Below, piece by piece: positions 31,686-44,742 of a stretch of 64,000 nucleotides of DNA (its first letter is position 1; every line of letters starts with the position of its first letter). The position numbers and the translations under genes are program-made. The stretch comes from Tetracentron sinense (lineage: Eukaryota > Streptophyta > Magnoliopsida > Trochodendrales > Trochodendraceae): positions 10,414,041 to 10,478,040 of the forward strand of contig CM026565.1 of the NCBI GenBank assembly GCA_015143295.1. The letters are read 5' to 3'. The notes under the pieces were generated by a model, which was given only the letters and a program-made list of their open reading frames with translations, was not told where the DNA came from and did no database searches.

Positions 31686-33190
31686 ACACCCCCCAACCAG
31701 TATTTTGCTAATCCTCGAGGAAAAAAAATGTGAAGAAGCAATATCAAAATATCATCATTTTAATTCATGAGACAATCAGAAAACTTTCATTATGCATGAC
31801 AACCAAGAAATTTTGAAAAAATCTCAGTTTATCTCTCAGTAGCATCACCCATCTGTGACAATGATTTCAACTCAGATTTAAGAGGCAGAATATAGTCAAT
31901 CAATTAATCAGGATAATAACTATAAAGCATGACTGACAATCCTCATTTTCAAAACAGATTTATCTTTTCAAAACAATTGAAGAAGAACAAAAATTACTCA
32001 TAATAAACTTCTTCATGTTGCACATTCTAATCAAGGCATCAAATTTAGAATTATTAGGACACTGGTTTTCATTATATTTCAGCCATATATTCCAGCATTC
32101 TAAATAAAGTCCAAATCACTAAGTCACCATTTAGAAACTTTTGAGTGCATGTGTAGTCTGACAAATATCCAAAGTATCGGTTTCTTTAAGCAGAGTCAAC
32201 TTTTTTTTAATCACCATAGAATGGTCGGGTTGGCCCAAGGATCCGATTTAAAACTAAGCTAATCTGTCCAGGATCACGAAAGTTGTGGATATTCACCTTA
32301 ATACCTCATGGGCTTTATCTGTGATATTTCAGTTTATTCGCTTTTTTATAATGACGGCTTTCACCCAACTTGTTTTAACAAGGTCATAGCAAAACAAACT
32401 GATATTTCAACATTGAGAGTACATTTTCAAATGTCCATATCCTTTTTCTTTCTTTCTTTCTTTTCCTTTTTTTTTTTTTTTTTTTTTTTTCAAAGACCTG
32501 ACAAGAGGTAGCCCTTTTCAAAGTACCTGGTCTAATTCACTGGTTTCTTTCCATGACTTCATCATAACCCAGTTCTGTTTTTCTTCTTACCAGCAAACCA
32601 AGTGAACAAGATAGTCATAGTTCATCAGACTTGGTTTCTCCCTACATTCCAGACAATTATCAAGTCAACAACTACCAAATTCAACCTAGCTCCAGATATT
32701 GAGTTAGATGTGTAGTGAAAGTTCAAAAATTCAGCAATTTATAATTTTCACTAACTGAGAATTAGTAACAAAGACTTTTCATTTTAAACAGCTGGAATTG
32801 AGCTTCTTAAAGATTTTCACCGTGTGTCTTTATAATCCAAAATTCAATAGCTCAATAGATAAAAGGCAAGGAAGAAATAGACAGTAGCCAGGACAAAAAC
32901 ACAAATTTTTTTTTTTAAAATTTTTTTTTGTTTTGTTGTAAAGGAGGAATGTGATGGTCTACTATTAGCAGAGATTTTCCCAACAATAAAGCATAGATCT
33001 ACACCCTCCAACCTAAATCGAACATTGTCCTCAATGTTTCAAATAGAGATTTATATGAAATATAACATTGAGAGATCAAAAAGAGATATAGGGTATGAAA
33101 CATCATAGGGATATGAACTAATCAATCAAAGCAAGTAAAAAAAACAAAAATGCATAGTATACACAGAAGTTCTCCTCAAGTGAGAAAAAT
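31686..33190 (-). other. Athila B, stretch between integrase and 3' LTR
   Basis: Begins with the polypurine tract (minus-strand GTTGGGGGGTGT, 31686-31697). Many Athila elements carry an envelope-like frame here; I see none. A pyrimidine run (about 32449-32492) and another T/A run at 32906-32940 are present. Confidence 0.6.
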
Positions 33191-36100
33191 GATCAATCAG
33201 GATAAACGGGATCTTCCAGAGTTGTGGACTCAACATCTGGGGTGAAATTCTCCAAAAACGGTTTCAATCGTTGACCATTGACTTTAAAAACATTACCGTT
33301 TTCAGGATTCTCAATCTCGACAGTTCCATAAGGGTAAACAATTTTCACAATGAAAGGGCCGGTCCAACGAGATCGAAGCTTACCAGGAAATAGATACAAA
33401 TGAGAATTATACAAAAGAACTTTTTGAGTAGGTTCAAAAGATTTTCGAAGAATATGCTTATCATGAAAAACCTTCATTCTTTCCTTGTAAATTTTGGCAC
33501 TCTCGTAAGCATCATTTCGAATTTCGTCCAACTCATCCAGTTGGAGTTTGCGAAGCGAGCCTGCTTTCTCCAAATCAAAATTGAGTGTCTTTATCGCCCA
33601 GTAAGCCTTGTGTTCCAATTCAACAGGCAAGTGACAAGCTCTTCCAAAGACAATTCGATATGGAGACATTCCAATCGGGGTTTTGAAAGCTGTACGGTAA
33701 GCCCATAGCGCATCGGTTAGTCGTAATGACCAATCCTTACAGTTTGGATTTACAGTTTTTTGTAAAATATGTTTAATCTCCCGATTGGATATCTCCACTT
33801 GTTTGTGGGTGATAAGGGGTAGAAAATTTATGGGTTATCCCATATTTTTTCATCAAGGCCTCAAAAGGCCGATTACAGAAGTGCGTACCCCCATCACTGA
33901 TAATAGCTCGAGGTGTTCCAAACCTTGATAAAACATTTTCTTTTAAAAATCGCAAGACCGTTTTGTGGTCATTGGTTTTGCTTGGAACAGCCTCGATCCA
34001 TTTTGACACATAATCAACGGCTACTAAGATATAAAGATACCCAAAAGAAGGAGGGAATGGTCCAATGAAATCGATGCCCCAACAGTCAAAGACTTCAATA
34101 ATCAAAATTGGGTTGAGAGGCATCATATTCCGACAGGAGATTCCTCCTAATTTTTGGCAACGCTCACATGCTTTGCAAAATTCATGAGTGTCCTTAAAAA
34201 GAGTGGGCCAATAAAAACCGCATTGCAGAATTTTTACGGTAGTCTTTTTGGCTAAAAAATGACCACCACATGCTTCAGAGTGACAAAAGGAGATGACATT
34301 CAGGTGTTCAGAATCAGGCACACATCTCCTAATAATTTGATTAGAACAATATTTAAACAGATAAGGATCATCCTAGAAAAATCTATGTACCTCGGTCAAA
34401 AATTTCTTTTTATCTTGTTGTTTCCAATGAATAGGAAGGTTACTTGTAACAAGATAATTCGCAATATCCGCAAACCAAGATAATTGGGAGATAGCAAAAA
34501 GTTGCTCATCGGGAAACGTGTCTTTGATCGGCATTGTCTCCAAGGAATCAGAGAGCACAAGACGGGATAAATGATCAGCCATTACATTTTCTACTCCTTT
34601 TTTATCTTTAATTTCTAAGTCAAATTCCTGGAGTAGAAGGATCCACCTAAGGAGTCTTGGTTTAGCATCCTTCTTAGAAAGAAGGTACTTTAAAGCTGCA
34701 TGGTCAGTGAATATAATAATTCGAGATCCAATCAAGTAAGATCGGAACTTGTCAAGTGCAAAGACTATTGCTAGGAGTTCTTTTTCTGTAGTAGAATAGT
34801 TCATCTGAGCACTGTTCAAGGTCCTACTTGCATAGTAAATGACACAGGGCTTCTTATCCTTGCGTTGCCCTAGCACGGCCCCAACCGCATAATCACTAGC
34901 ATCACACATGATTTCAAATGGTAAACTCCAATCAGGTGGTTGCATTATAGGAGTAGAAGTCAACATACCTTTCAGCTTTGCAAAAGCATCCTGACATGCT
35001 TTAGTCCACTCGAATGAGTTTTCCTTTGATAGAAGGTTACACAATGGTCTAGATATTGCACTAAAGTCTTTAATAAACCTTCTGTAAAATCCTGCATGAC
35101 CTAGAAAAGATCTAATGTCCTTAATGGTCTTTGGGGTGGGCAAATTGGCTATCAAATCAATTTTGGCTTTCTCCACTTCGATTCCTTGGGAGGAGACAAT
35201 GTGGCCAAGCACGATCCCTTTAGAGACCATAAAATGACACTTCTCCCAATTCAGAATAAGGTTTTTCTCCTCACATCTAACCAAAACATTCTTTAAATGA
35301 AACAGACAATCATCAAAAGAATCACCAAACACAGAAAAATCATCCATAAACACTTCAAGAAAACGCTCTACCATATCGCTAAATATACTCAACATGCATC
35401 TTTGGAATGGGGCAGGAGCATTACACAACCCAAATGGCATCCTTCGATAAGCAAAAGTGCCGAATGGACATGTAAAAGTGGTCTTTTCTTGATCCTCAGG
35501 TGCAATTTCTATCTGATTATAACCGGAGTACCCATCTAGGAAACAATAAAATTTATGACCGGCTACTCTTTCTAAAATTTGATCCATGAAGGGCAACGGG
35601 AAATGGTCTTTCCTAGTCACTGAGTTCAACTTCCTATAGTCAATGCACACTCGCCAACCAGTTGTGACTCTAGTTGGGATTAATTCATCATTAGCATTCT
35701 TGACTACAGTTATACCAGATTTCTTAGGTACCACTTAGGTAGGACTTACCCACTGACTATCAGAAATAGGGTATATGATCCCTACATCCAAAAGTTTTAG
35801 GACCTTTGCTCTAACCACATCTTTCATGTTGGGATTCAGCCTGCGTTGCATCTCTCTAGAGGGTTTAGCATTATTCTCCAAATATATCCTATGGGTACAA
35901 ATTAAGGGGCTGATTCCCTTAATATCAGCTATGGTCCACCCTATTGCACCTTTATGTTCTCTAAGAACATCAATTAATTTTTCTTCCTGAGTCTCATTCA
36001 ATTGTGAGGAGATGACCACTGGGAATGTCTCTGCTTGTCCCAAAAATGCATATTTGAGATCAGCTAGCAAAGGTTTCAACTCAAGCTTTGGTGTTTGGAT

Positions 36101-37390
36101 ACTTGACTGGAGGGGTAGGGTATCGCGAGGTGGCAATTCCTCAAAACGTGATCTCCACTTGTTAGTATCCAACACCGGAACAGATTCCAACAAAGAGTTT
36201 ACAGAATTAATTAAAATGTCCTCATTAAAATCATTAAAATGTGCCAAACAAGCTTCTAGAGGATCAGAAAAAGAAGATTGAAGAAATTGGTCTTTCACAA
36301 GAGTTTCAATCAAGTTTACTCCATGCACATCATCATCATCCCCAGGTTGTTTGCAGATATTAAAAATATTTAATTCCAAAGTCATGTTGCCAAACGAGAG
36401 TTTCATGACACCATTCCTACAATTGATCAAAGCATTGGAGGTTGCAAGGAATGGGCGGCCTAAAATAACAGGAATTTGAGTGCATGCATTCAACACAGGT
36501 TGTGTGTCCAAGACAATAAAATCAACAGGAAAGTAAAATTTGTCTACTTGGACTAACACATCCTCAACTACCCCTCTCGGTATTTTCACTGAACGGTCAG
36601 CAAGTTGGAGTGTTACCTTAGTGGGCTTTAGCTCACCAAGACCCAACTGCTCATACACCGAGTAGGGTAAGAGGTTAACACTAGCCCCAAGGTCAAGCAA
36701 AGCTTGCTCTATCCTGAAGTTCCCAATAATACAAGAAATTGTTGGGCATCCTGGATCTTTGTATTTGGGTGGGGTATTATGTTGAATGATTGCACTCACT
36801 TGTTCTGTTAAGAAAGCTTTGTTTTGTACATTAAGCCTACGCTTGACTGTACATAAATCTTTTAAGAATTTGGCATATGATGGAATTTGTTTGATAGCGT
36901 CTAACAAGGGGATGTTGATCTTTATCTGTTTGAAGATTTCTAATATATCAGCATTATGGACTAACTTTTGAGGAGGTTGTAACCTTTGAGGAAAAGGAGC
37001 AGGTATCGGACATTGCAAAACTATATCAGATTTAGACTTAACAAGTTCATCATCACTCTTTGATTTTAAAGATTCCTCAGGTTTGTGAACCTTCTTGGGA
37101 ATATCTTTATCAATTATTTTTTCATTTCGTAGAGTGGTGATAGACTTGATATGTTCCTCTTGGGAATCTGAAGAATTTGAATTACTTACCTCAAATTGAC
37201 CTCTAGGATTTGGTTGAGGTTGAGCAGGAAATTTGCCCTTTTCTTGAATGCTCAATGAAGACGTCAACTCTTTGACAGAATTCTTCAGATCATTGATAGC
37301 TTGCATTGTCTGATTATTAATGTTTGTTTGACCTTGCATAAATTGTTGCAACGTCTCCTCAAGGGTCTTCTTATGTGGAGGCACATAAGG
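33190..37390 (-). pseudogene. Athila B: pol region (protease, RT, RNase H, integrase)
   Basis: Fossil pol read on the minus strand. Protease at about 36600-36730 (LDLGASVNLLPYSVYEQLGL, the Athila DLGA variant). RT at about 35000-35740 ([20 protein letters not shown], active-site type MDDFSVFGD). RNase H at about 34550-34930 ([31 protein letters not shown]). Integrase at 33190-34320 with a HHCC zinc finger (GGHFLAKKT, CKACERCQKLG) and core ([49 protein letters not shown]). About three breaks. Confidence 0.93.
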
Positions 37391-37439
37391 AGTATGAGTG
37401 GAAGGCCCTTGAGGAGGGTTGTTTGCAGTAGGACCATTT

Positions 37440-38650
37440 TTTCAACTAAAGTTGGGATGGTTCCTCCACCCAGGATTGTAAGTTTTCGAGTAGGGAGAAT
37501 AAAAAGGCCTTTTATAGGTGTTCATGACATTTGCTTGATCATGTAACACCTCTTGAAAAGCTGGGATTGTTGTACAATCCTGAGTTCGATGTACATTAGT
37601 CTCGCATATGCCACAAACATCTTCCACTTTTTCAGTGGCCTTAATTGAGTTTACTTTCATAAGTTTCATGGCTTCTACTTTTCTGGTCAAACTGGCTATT
37701 TTGGCATTCACATCATTATTATCTTCTTTTAGGAGGTACATACCTCCCTTAGTCATGACATTAGGCTTGGTATTATCTGACCTATTAGATCTATCAGTGT
37801 TATCCCAAGATTGGGCATTTTCAGCTAATTGGTCAAAATAATCCCAAGCCTCTTCGGGATCTTCATTTAAAAACTTACCATTGCACATCATCTCTACAAA
37901 CTGGCGCATTTGAGAGGTTAAACCTTCATAGAAGAAACTAACGGTGCGCCATGTCTCGTAGCCATGATGGGGGCAAGTCAACAATAATTCTTTGAAACGT
38001 TCCCAATATTGGAAAAAAGTTTCATTCTCCTTTTGAGAGAAATTCATGATGTTCCTCCTAAGAGTATTAGTCTTATGGGTAGGGAAGAATTTTTTTAGAA
38101 ACTCCCTGGTCAGTTCTTGCCATGTGCCAATGGATCTTGGCTTTAGAGAATTTAGCCAATTTTTAGTCTACTCTTTTAAAGAGAAAGGGAACAATTTTAA
38201 CGTAACCACATCATCACTAACATTTTGATTGCGCAAGGTTGCACAAACCTCATTAAATTCTTTCAAGTGTAGGAAAGGACTTTCTGAGTCTAAGCCATGG
38301 AACTTAGGAAGTAATTGAATCACTCCCGATTTTAAGTCAAAAGTATTTGCATTAGTGGGAAAAACCATACAAGACGGAGAACTCGTCCTTGTTGGTTGCA
38401 AATATTCACGCAAGGTCGGCATTGGTGGATTATTATAAACTCCATTATCCCCCTGATCACTTTCATTGTCAGTCATAGTGTCTGATGAATAAGAATGATC
38501 AGAATCTTCAAACAAGTTATTAGACAAGTCTTCAATCTCAAAGTCTGTTCTCCTCAAACGGCTTGTGTGATCTTGATTCCACGTGATCATACAAATAAGA
38601 GAACTCAAAGGGAAAGTCAGGGATTCAAACAAGAATGCATGCACCTCCTA
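37440..38650 (-). pseudogene. Athila B: gag region
   Basis: Fossil Athila gag. Recognised by LKSGVIQLLPKFHGLDSESP, FLHLKEFNEVCATL, QKENETFFQYWERFKELLLT, CPHHGYETWRTVSFFYEGLT and the zinc-knuckle-like CGICETNVHRTQDC. Broken in one or two places. Confidence 0.9.
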
Positions 38651-39216
38651 TAAGCCTTCTATACGAACAAGCTAGCTAAAGGGGCAACAGACGAGGCACG
38701 TATACAGAGTATACGCCGAGCTTCCCCACTAGGTTGTAAGTTGACAATAGATGTTAGATAAGTAGGAGAATAACGAGAGTGAAGGAGTGAGTTTACCAGA
38801 AGTGAAGAAATTCCTGAACTTAGGCAAAGCAATGTTGTTTCCAAGTAGGCAAGCAATAGATGTACCTGTTTTACACGAGCAATATCAATCCGCTTAATTA
38901 TCTACCGTGGGAGGGTGCACGGAATTCCAACCTTTCACCTATGTTATATATTCCCTTCAAGCAAGTTAATTGACTTCCTACCGTGGGAGGGTGCACGGAA
39001 TTCCAACCTTCCACTAAAAATAAAAATAAAAATAAAAATTCAGACTTTTTTTTTTTTTTCAATCAAGTTAAAAAGCAAGAAAGTAGAAGTTAGAAGTTAG
39101 GAGCAAGAAAGTAAAAGTTAGAAGTCAGGTACAGAAAGTAAAAGTTAGGAGTTAGAATTAGAGGGAATGGGGAATGGGAGAATTTTGTAACCCGTGTTCT
39201 TGTCACACGTTGCAAT
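38651..39216 (-). other. Athila B leader between primer site and gag
   Basis: Non-coding leader with two copies of a CTACCGTGGGAGGGTGCACGG-like word (38903 and 38980), and GTAGAAGTTAGAAGTTAGG-type repeats near 39080-39160. No gene. Confidence 0.6.
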
Positions 39217-39233
39217 CCCCGGCAACAGCGCCA
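39217..39233 (-). other. Primer binding site, tRNA-Asp type (Athila)
   Basis: Minus-strand TGGCGCTGTTGCCGGGG, one change from the tRNA-Asp complement used by Athila elements, 6 nt inside the 5' LTR. It supports the lineage and the minus orientation. Confidence 0.85.
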
Positions 39234-39239
39234 AAAACT

Positions 39240-40950
39240 TGTTACAACTTAATTTAATCCAAATTAATGGACATAAAATCAAGAGTAAAAATAATATACT
39301 TGCAAGTGCACAAGTGACACAGTTGATGTATCTGGTGAGCACAGGGTCGAATCCACAGGGATTGACTATTGTGCAACAAGAATTAAGGAAACGAAATCTA
39401 AAGAGAAGAGAGATTTAAAATCGGTTTTCCATTCAATGAGAATGGAGCAAAAATCACTGATAACTGTAAAGCAATGTAAAAGAGGTCTAAGGCTTCAGGA
39501 AAATCCACCTATCCCTCCTTATGCTTAGATTTGGATGAAAACACATGTAAAATTAAATAAGGATTTAATCTAGATGGAAAATTATACGATAAAACCACTG
39601 ACCATTAAATTCAATTGAATAATTAGAGAAATTTGAAGAGTACTTTGTATCTAACTCACAGGGGATCCAAGCATTCCATATATCAATAGATCATATGAAA
39701 CCAAAGAGCATATAGAGAAGAACAATTAACCAAAATAAGAACTATTCAATTAAAATTAATGATCAAACCATCCACATCATCCACATAAATCAGAAAAAGG
39801 TTTCAAATCCCTAACCTTAGAAAGGTGTTTAGCCCACCATGATTGGAGTTGTCATCCTCCTTAATGATGTTCCAAACACTACAATAAAATAACTCAAAAA
39901 AAAGCTAAAAGAAGAAGAGAGAAAAGAGAATGAGAAAAGACCAGAGAGCCCTAAAAGTCTCTCACTTTAGGTTTATATAGACTAAAGGGAAGAAGAGAAG
40001 GGAAAAAAAACAAAAGAGAAACTTCTAATTCCAAAATTCCAACCAAAATTGCACTTCCCTCTACTTGACGACATGTTTTGACCCCTTAAACGTCCGAATT
40101 ATAAGATTTTTATGAAATAAAATTTTGTTTCCCTTTAAGTCTTCTTTTCAAAACATCAAACCTTGCCTTAATCCGAATTTTGAGTCAAAAGTTATGTTTA
40201 CATTAGTAAGGACTATCCAGATTAGGCGGGAATCCAGGAAATCCTCATTCTTTGTTTGAGATTGGTTGCTAAATAATAGCACTCCTCTAGCCATCCACGA
40301 AATTTCTTTCTTTTCTTGTAGATTTAGTTGGCCTCCATTAAGCTCCTTGCTTGAATTCCAAAATCCACCAAAAATAAAGAGTTCTTGTGACCAAAATAGG
40401 CTTTCTCATTTTTTCTGAAATAGAAACATCAATATAGCACACTTCTTCTTTCTAATTCAAGAGAGTTCCACCATTTTTATGCCAAAATCATATTAATGCA
40501 AATCTTCCTAAGATTCTCCAGCCATGTTGTAGAATCTTTCTATACTTGGTCTTGGGCTTTGCTCTTGGGCTTTGACTCTTTGACTTGAGACTTGGCTTCT
40601 TGGACTTTTGGCTTGGGCTTTACTCTTTGGACTCTAGCTCCTTTAGATCTTTGAGTTGAAGATGGGCTATTTAAAACTTTGGACTTCTTGAATCCTGAGA
40701 GTAGTCTGGGGTTAGGATTCCTACAAAATATAAATACACGTAATAAATCTCTCTTAAAAATATTTTGCATGCGGCCTTCCAAGACATGTATGAATACATG
40801 CAAATGTATCATGAAAATTAAGAGAAAGAGGACAACGCAATGGTCAGAAGAGAATACACCACTTTACGTGTAAAAATGAAGATATAAACCAAAGAAGTAT
40901 GATAATGCTTATTTAAATGAGGTTAATTAAGCAAAATTAAGCACTTATCA
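39240..40950 (-). repeat. Athila B, 5' LTR
   Basis: 1711 bp, TGTTACAACTT...GCACTTATCA on the plus strand. It holds a minus-strand TATATAAA (39972-39979) in the block that differs from the other LTR. Confidence 0.95.
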
Positions 40951-41010
40951 CCTATACTCTCAAAGAGTCTGTAATACAAGGCGGAGATCTCTCGTGTGAT
41001 CATCCTGTGT

Positions 41011-42030
41011 CTATGAATACACGAGGATATCATCTACAAATACGATCACACACTGATCAAGTGACGATCTGAACACCCGGTTCATCAAATCCATGAATGC
41101 GGCTGGCGCGTTAGTCAGACTAAAAGACATCACTAGAAACTCGTAGTGACCGTATCGAGTTCTGAATGCGGTCTTCGGAATGTCTTCCTTCTTGATCTTC
41201 AACTGATGATAACCAGATCGAAGGTCAATTTTTGAGAAGAACCTTGCACCTTTCAACCGATCAAACAAGTCGTCTATCCGAGGCAATGGATAACGATTCT
41301 TGATAGTGACCTTGTTCAGTTGCTTATAGTTGATACACATAAGCATTGAACCATCTTTTTTCTTCATGAAGAGCATCGGAGCTCCCCAAGGTGAGACACT
41401 AGGCCGGATAAAGCCAAGGCCTTGTAATTCTGCCAACTGGTCCTTTGACTCCTTAAGTTCAATAGGAGCCATCCTATGCCCTCAAAATTGGTGCCGTGCC
41501 TAGAGCTAACTCAATCGTAAACTCGATTTCCCGATCAGGAGGTAATCCCAGTAAGGTCTCCATAAAAACATCCATATACTCACATACCACCGAAATGGAT
41601 GTGGAGCCTCGTACTTCTACATTCTTGAGACTGAGAGCTGGAAAACGAGCAATGTCTCTCCTCTGAAGTCCCCTGAAATGAAATGGCTTTAACCTAGCTG
41701 GTTTAAAGTTCACCACTTTCTCGAAATATGCCACATGTCCGTGGTGAGCTGAGAGCCAATCCATACCTAGGATAAAATTGAAATCCCAATCATGAAATCC
41801 CAGAATGATCAGGTCGACCGGTAACTTATGCTGCATGACTTGCACAACACTGCCCAGATACACTTTATCTGTCTCAACATACTTGCCCAATGGAGTCGAA
41901 ATGGACAACTCCCGAGGTAGCTTACTCGGTTCGGACGTAAAGCCTTCAGCAAAACTAGGTGAGATGAACGAATGAGTGGATCCCGTGTCGATCAACACCC
42001 TTGCTAAACACTCATTCACTAGCAATGATC
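41011..42030 (-). pseudogene. Element A: protease and N-terminal RT
   Basis: Fossil pol start. Retropepsin-type protease with IDTGSTHSFISPSFAEGF, then RT with [51 protein letters not shown] and active-site VDDILVYS. Pol continues at 29950 on the far side of Athila B. Confidence 0.9.
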
Positions 42031-42478
42031 CTGAGAATGATAACTACCCAAGTTATAATCTGTTACGTGCATAATACATATTGACATATGCATAACAATA
42101 AGCATCACATAGCATATATATATATATACAACACATCATGGAAATTCTAGAACTTTAACAATATCAAACTCGCACGTACCTTGCACAACATCATCAAATG
42201 CCTGTGCGTCTCTATCAGTCATGGTGAATACCCTGCCTTGATTAGCTTGACGAGGCTGCTGGGTGGGCGGCAAGGATCTAGAGGCTTGAGATGAAGACCC
42301 CTGAAGTGAAGTCTGACTCCCTGTGGCCCAGTCTGTGATTGTTTACAGAGGCAATCTCATATCACGTGGCCAACCTCACCATAGTGGAAGCATCCACCTG
42401 ACAACCTTCGGCACTCCCTAGTCTTGTGCCGTCGACCACACACGACGCACTCCTCAAAAGCCTGTGATGCGCAGGAAG

Positions 42479-44737
42479 TGTAGAGCCCCAGATTTTTTCA
42501 TGTTTTATGCATGGTATTTTCGTAGCCAATTTACCTTTAAAGTAGTACAATTAATAAATAAGGAAGAAATTGGAAATTTTGAAATGTCAAAAATGTTCCT
42601 TTTCGAAGTACGAATCCAACACAAGTTGAATCGTCAAAATCCGACGAGCGAATCAAAAGATATGGCCAAAACAGTTTGGACCTGCAGGTAACTGATCGCT
42701 CGGTCCATGGAGCGATCGATCGGTTTTGGACCGATCGATCGGAGGCTATCGACTGGTCGAAAAATTTGTATGGGAAAATTTTCTCGAGAGTTAATTTTTG
42801 GTCGAGAGCTCGGTCAATTGACCGATCGCTCGGTAGGCAACCGATCGATCGGTCATAAACACCGATCGCTCGGTCTTCGTGTTTTGCAGAAATTTTCATT
42901 AAGGGTATTTTCATCTTTTGGGAATTTCACTCATGCCTTAAAGGCCTTGCCCGAACATTTGAGGGTTCATTCATAACACTTAGAGTATTTTGAGAATTAG
43001 AGGAAGAGGAGAAGGGTTTCTAAACCTAGGTTTTGCTTTTGGGGAGAAATCAAAGGGGTTTCAAGACCCAGAATCACCTCAAGCTTGGATTGCTTCAAGA
43101 TTCCGATTCAAGCACGCGAGGAGGAGTTTCTCCAAGCTAGGGCAGTGCCTCACAAACATTTTTGGAGGAGTTTTCTTCCTCACTGATCAAGGTCGGTACC
43201 TCTTGCTACCCTCCTAGTTATAGCTTTTTCTTTTCTCCCTTGCTCTTTGTATTCCTTGTTTTCTTTCATCCATACATGTATTATGAGTTGAAATGGTGAA
43301 TGGTGTGGATGGAGAGGGGTGTCGGCGATTGGATGCCGTGTGAAATGATGTGATGAATGAAATGGGGAGGGCATTGTACCCATAATGAACAAACATGTAT
43401 GATGTGAGCATAACCCACCTAGAAAAGCATGATTTAGGGTGAAATAAATAATGGACACACCCTATGTTTGATGGAATGCCAAGGTGAATGAAATGAGTAT
43501 AAATCAAGAAAATGCATGCTAAATTACTTATGTAACTTGTTAGGGATTATGCTAGCATGAGTTCTTGTTTGCCCTAAAATATTATGAATGTTTATTTGTT
43601 TAAAAATTTGTATATGCTATACATTGTGAAATCCCCCAAATATCATGTTTAAATTCAAATGCAAGTATGCACACTATCCCACGAGCACGGCATGCATGAT
43701 ATGAATTTACTGAGGCTTTCAAGAACAAGGTTGAGAGGTGGGACATATCCTACGATATGTTTTACCTTGCTTTTCACAAGAAAACAAGAACAAACATCCC
43801 ACGAGGGGTCTCCCCTCACTCACAAGTGCATAGCATAAAGAAGGGCCTCCCTTCCCTCGCAAGTACATGCATACATATCATGAAGAAGGGTCTCCCTTCC
43901 CTCTCAAGTGCATTGCATAAAGAAGGGTCTCCCTTCCCTCTAAGGCATCTCACAAGCGCATCTCACAAGTACACCTTACAAGTTTATCTCACAAGTTACA
44001 TGATTACAAGCAAGCACGCATGACATGCATGACATGACACGACATACAAGAATCAAGCAAGATAGACAAGACAAGCTTTCAAGTACGAAAAGGATATTTC
44101 AAGTCAAGTCAAGCGCACAATGATTTCAAGAGGTTTTATCGGCTTTTACGAAATGCAAGCATGAATATAAATTGCTTTACTTCCTGGTATGACATGAATT
44201 GCCGTTTTATATATATGAATTGCTCCTGAATTATGTATTGCCATTTTTATGCTATGACTATTGGTTAGTATTTGGTACCCGCTAAGTATTCCATGCTCAG
44301 CCGTACTTCTTATGTCGGCAAGTGATAGCGGAGCGGATGCTCCATTCGATGTCTGTGCTCTGAGCACTTGGGTGGAGGAGGAGTAAGTTGAGGAACCTTT
44401 AGAGGAACCTTCGATCGAGGGTTACTATTAGATGGTAGTAGATTCTGAGTGATATAGCTGTGGGGTGAGTTGAGAGAGATATATCCATGTATTTTGGCGG
44501 GCATGTCCACACTTTCTTTTGTGTATCTTTTTGTATAACTTGGATCACATGTATATACATAGAGGTTTTTGTTTAAGTCTTCCCATATGCTATGTTAGAA
44601 TATGTTTCCACTGTTTATATCCTCTTTGTATATGCTCTGTGGGTTTTTGCAGGATGGTTTGTCAAGCAAGTCATGTAAGTCATGATTAGTCGTCCAAAGT
44701 TCACTCTAACTCCTAGGGTGGGTTTTGGGTCGCGACA
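42479..44737 (+). repeat. Solo LTR C (plus orientation)
   Basis: 2259 bp, TGTAGAGCCCC...GGGTCGCGACA, with a perfect 5-bp target duplication GGAAG (42474-42478, 44738-44742). It is inserted in the zinc-knuckle region of element A. It contains a conserved block (42611-42667), a CCGATCGATCGG cassette (42685-42880), a minisatellite of AGAAGGGTCTCCCTTCCCTC units (43800-43950), a GCTAAG...CTCAGC hairpin (44281-44301) and the small-frame region (44312-44431). A fossil; no internal part remains. Confidence 0.9.
42611..42880 (+). promoter_or_regulatory. LTR C: conserved block plus palindrome cassette
   Basis: 42611-42667 matches (inverted) the block found in LTRs D, E and G, with the core GATTCAACTTGCGTTGGATTC in the other strand. 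Next to it, 42685-42880 carries repeated CGATCGATCGG and CGATCGCTCGGT words. Function unknown; the place in the LTR suggests U3 regulation. Confidence 0.45.
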
Positions 44738-44742
44738 GGAAG

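Larger units (their letters stand above)
29986..40950 (-). mobile_element. Element B: Athila-type Ty3/gypsy retroelement
   Basis: 10,965 bp, inserted in pol of element A with a perfect 5-bp target duplication CCTAT (29981-29985, 40951-40955). LTRs 29986-31685 and 39240-40950. The primer site for tRNA-Asp (39217-39233) is typical of Athila. Gag is at about 37440-38650 and protease-RT-RNase H-integrase at 33190-37390, with a polypurine tract at 31686-31697. Nearly complete in layout but broken: about four breaks in gag-pol. No envelope-like frame stands out between integrase and the 3' LTR. The LTRs differ at only a few per cent, so it is the youngest element seen here, probably about one million years or so under usual plant rates. 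Confidence 0.92.

Noticed and set aside
31698-33190. Envelope-like gene in Athila B
   Set aside because: Expected place for some Athila elements, but no long frame, signal peptide or membrane segment is seen.
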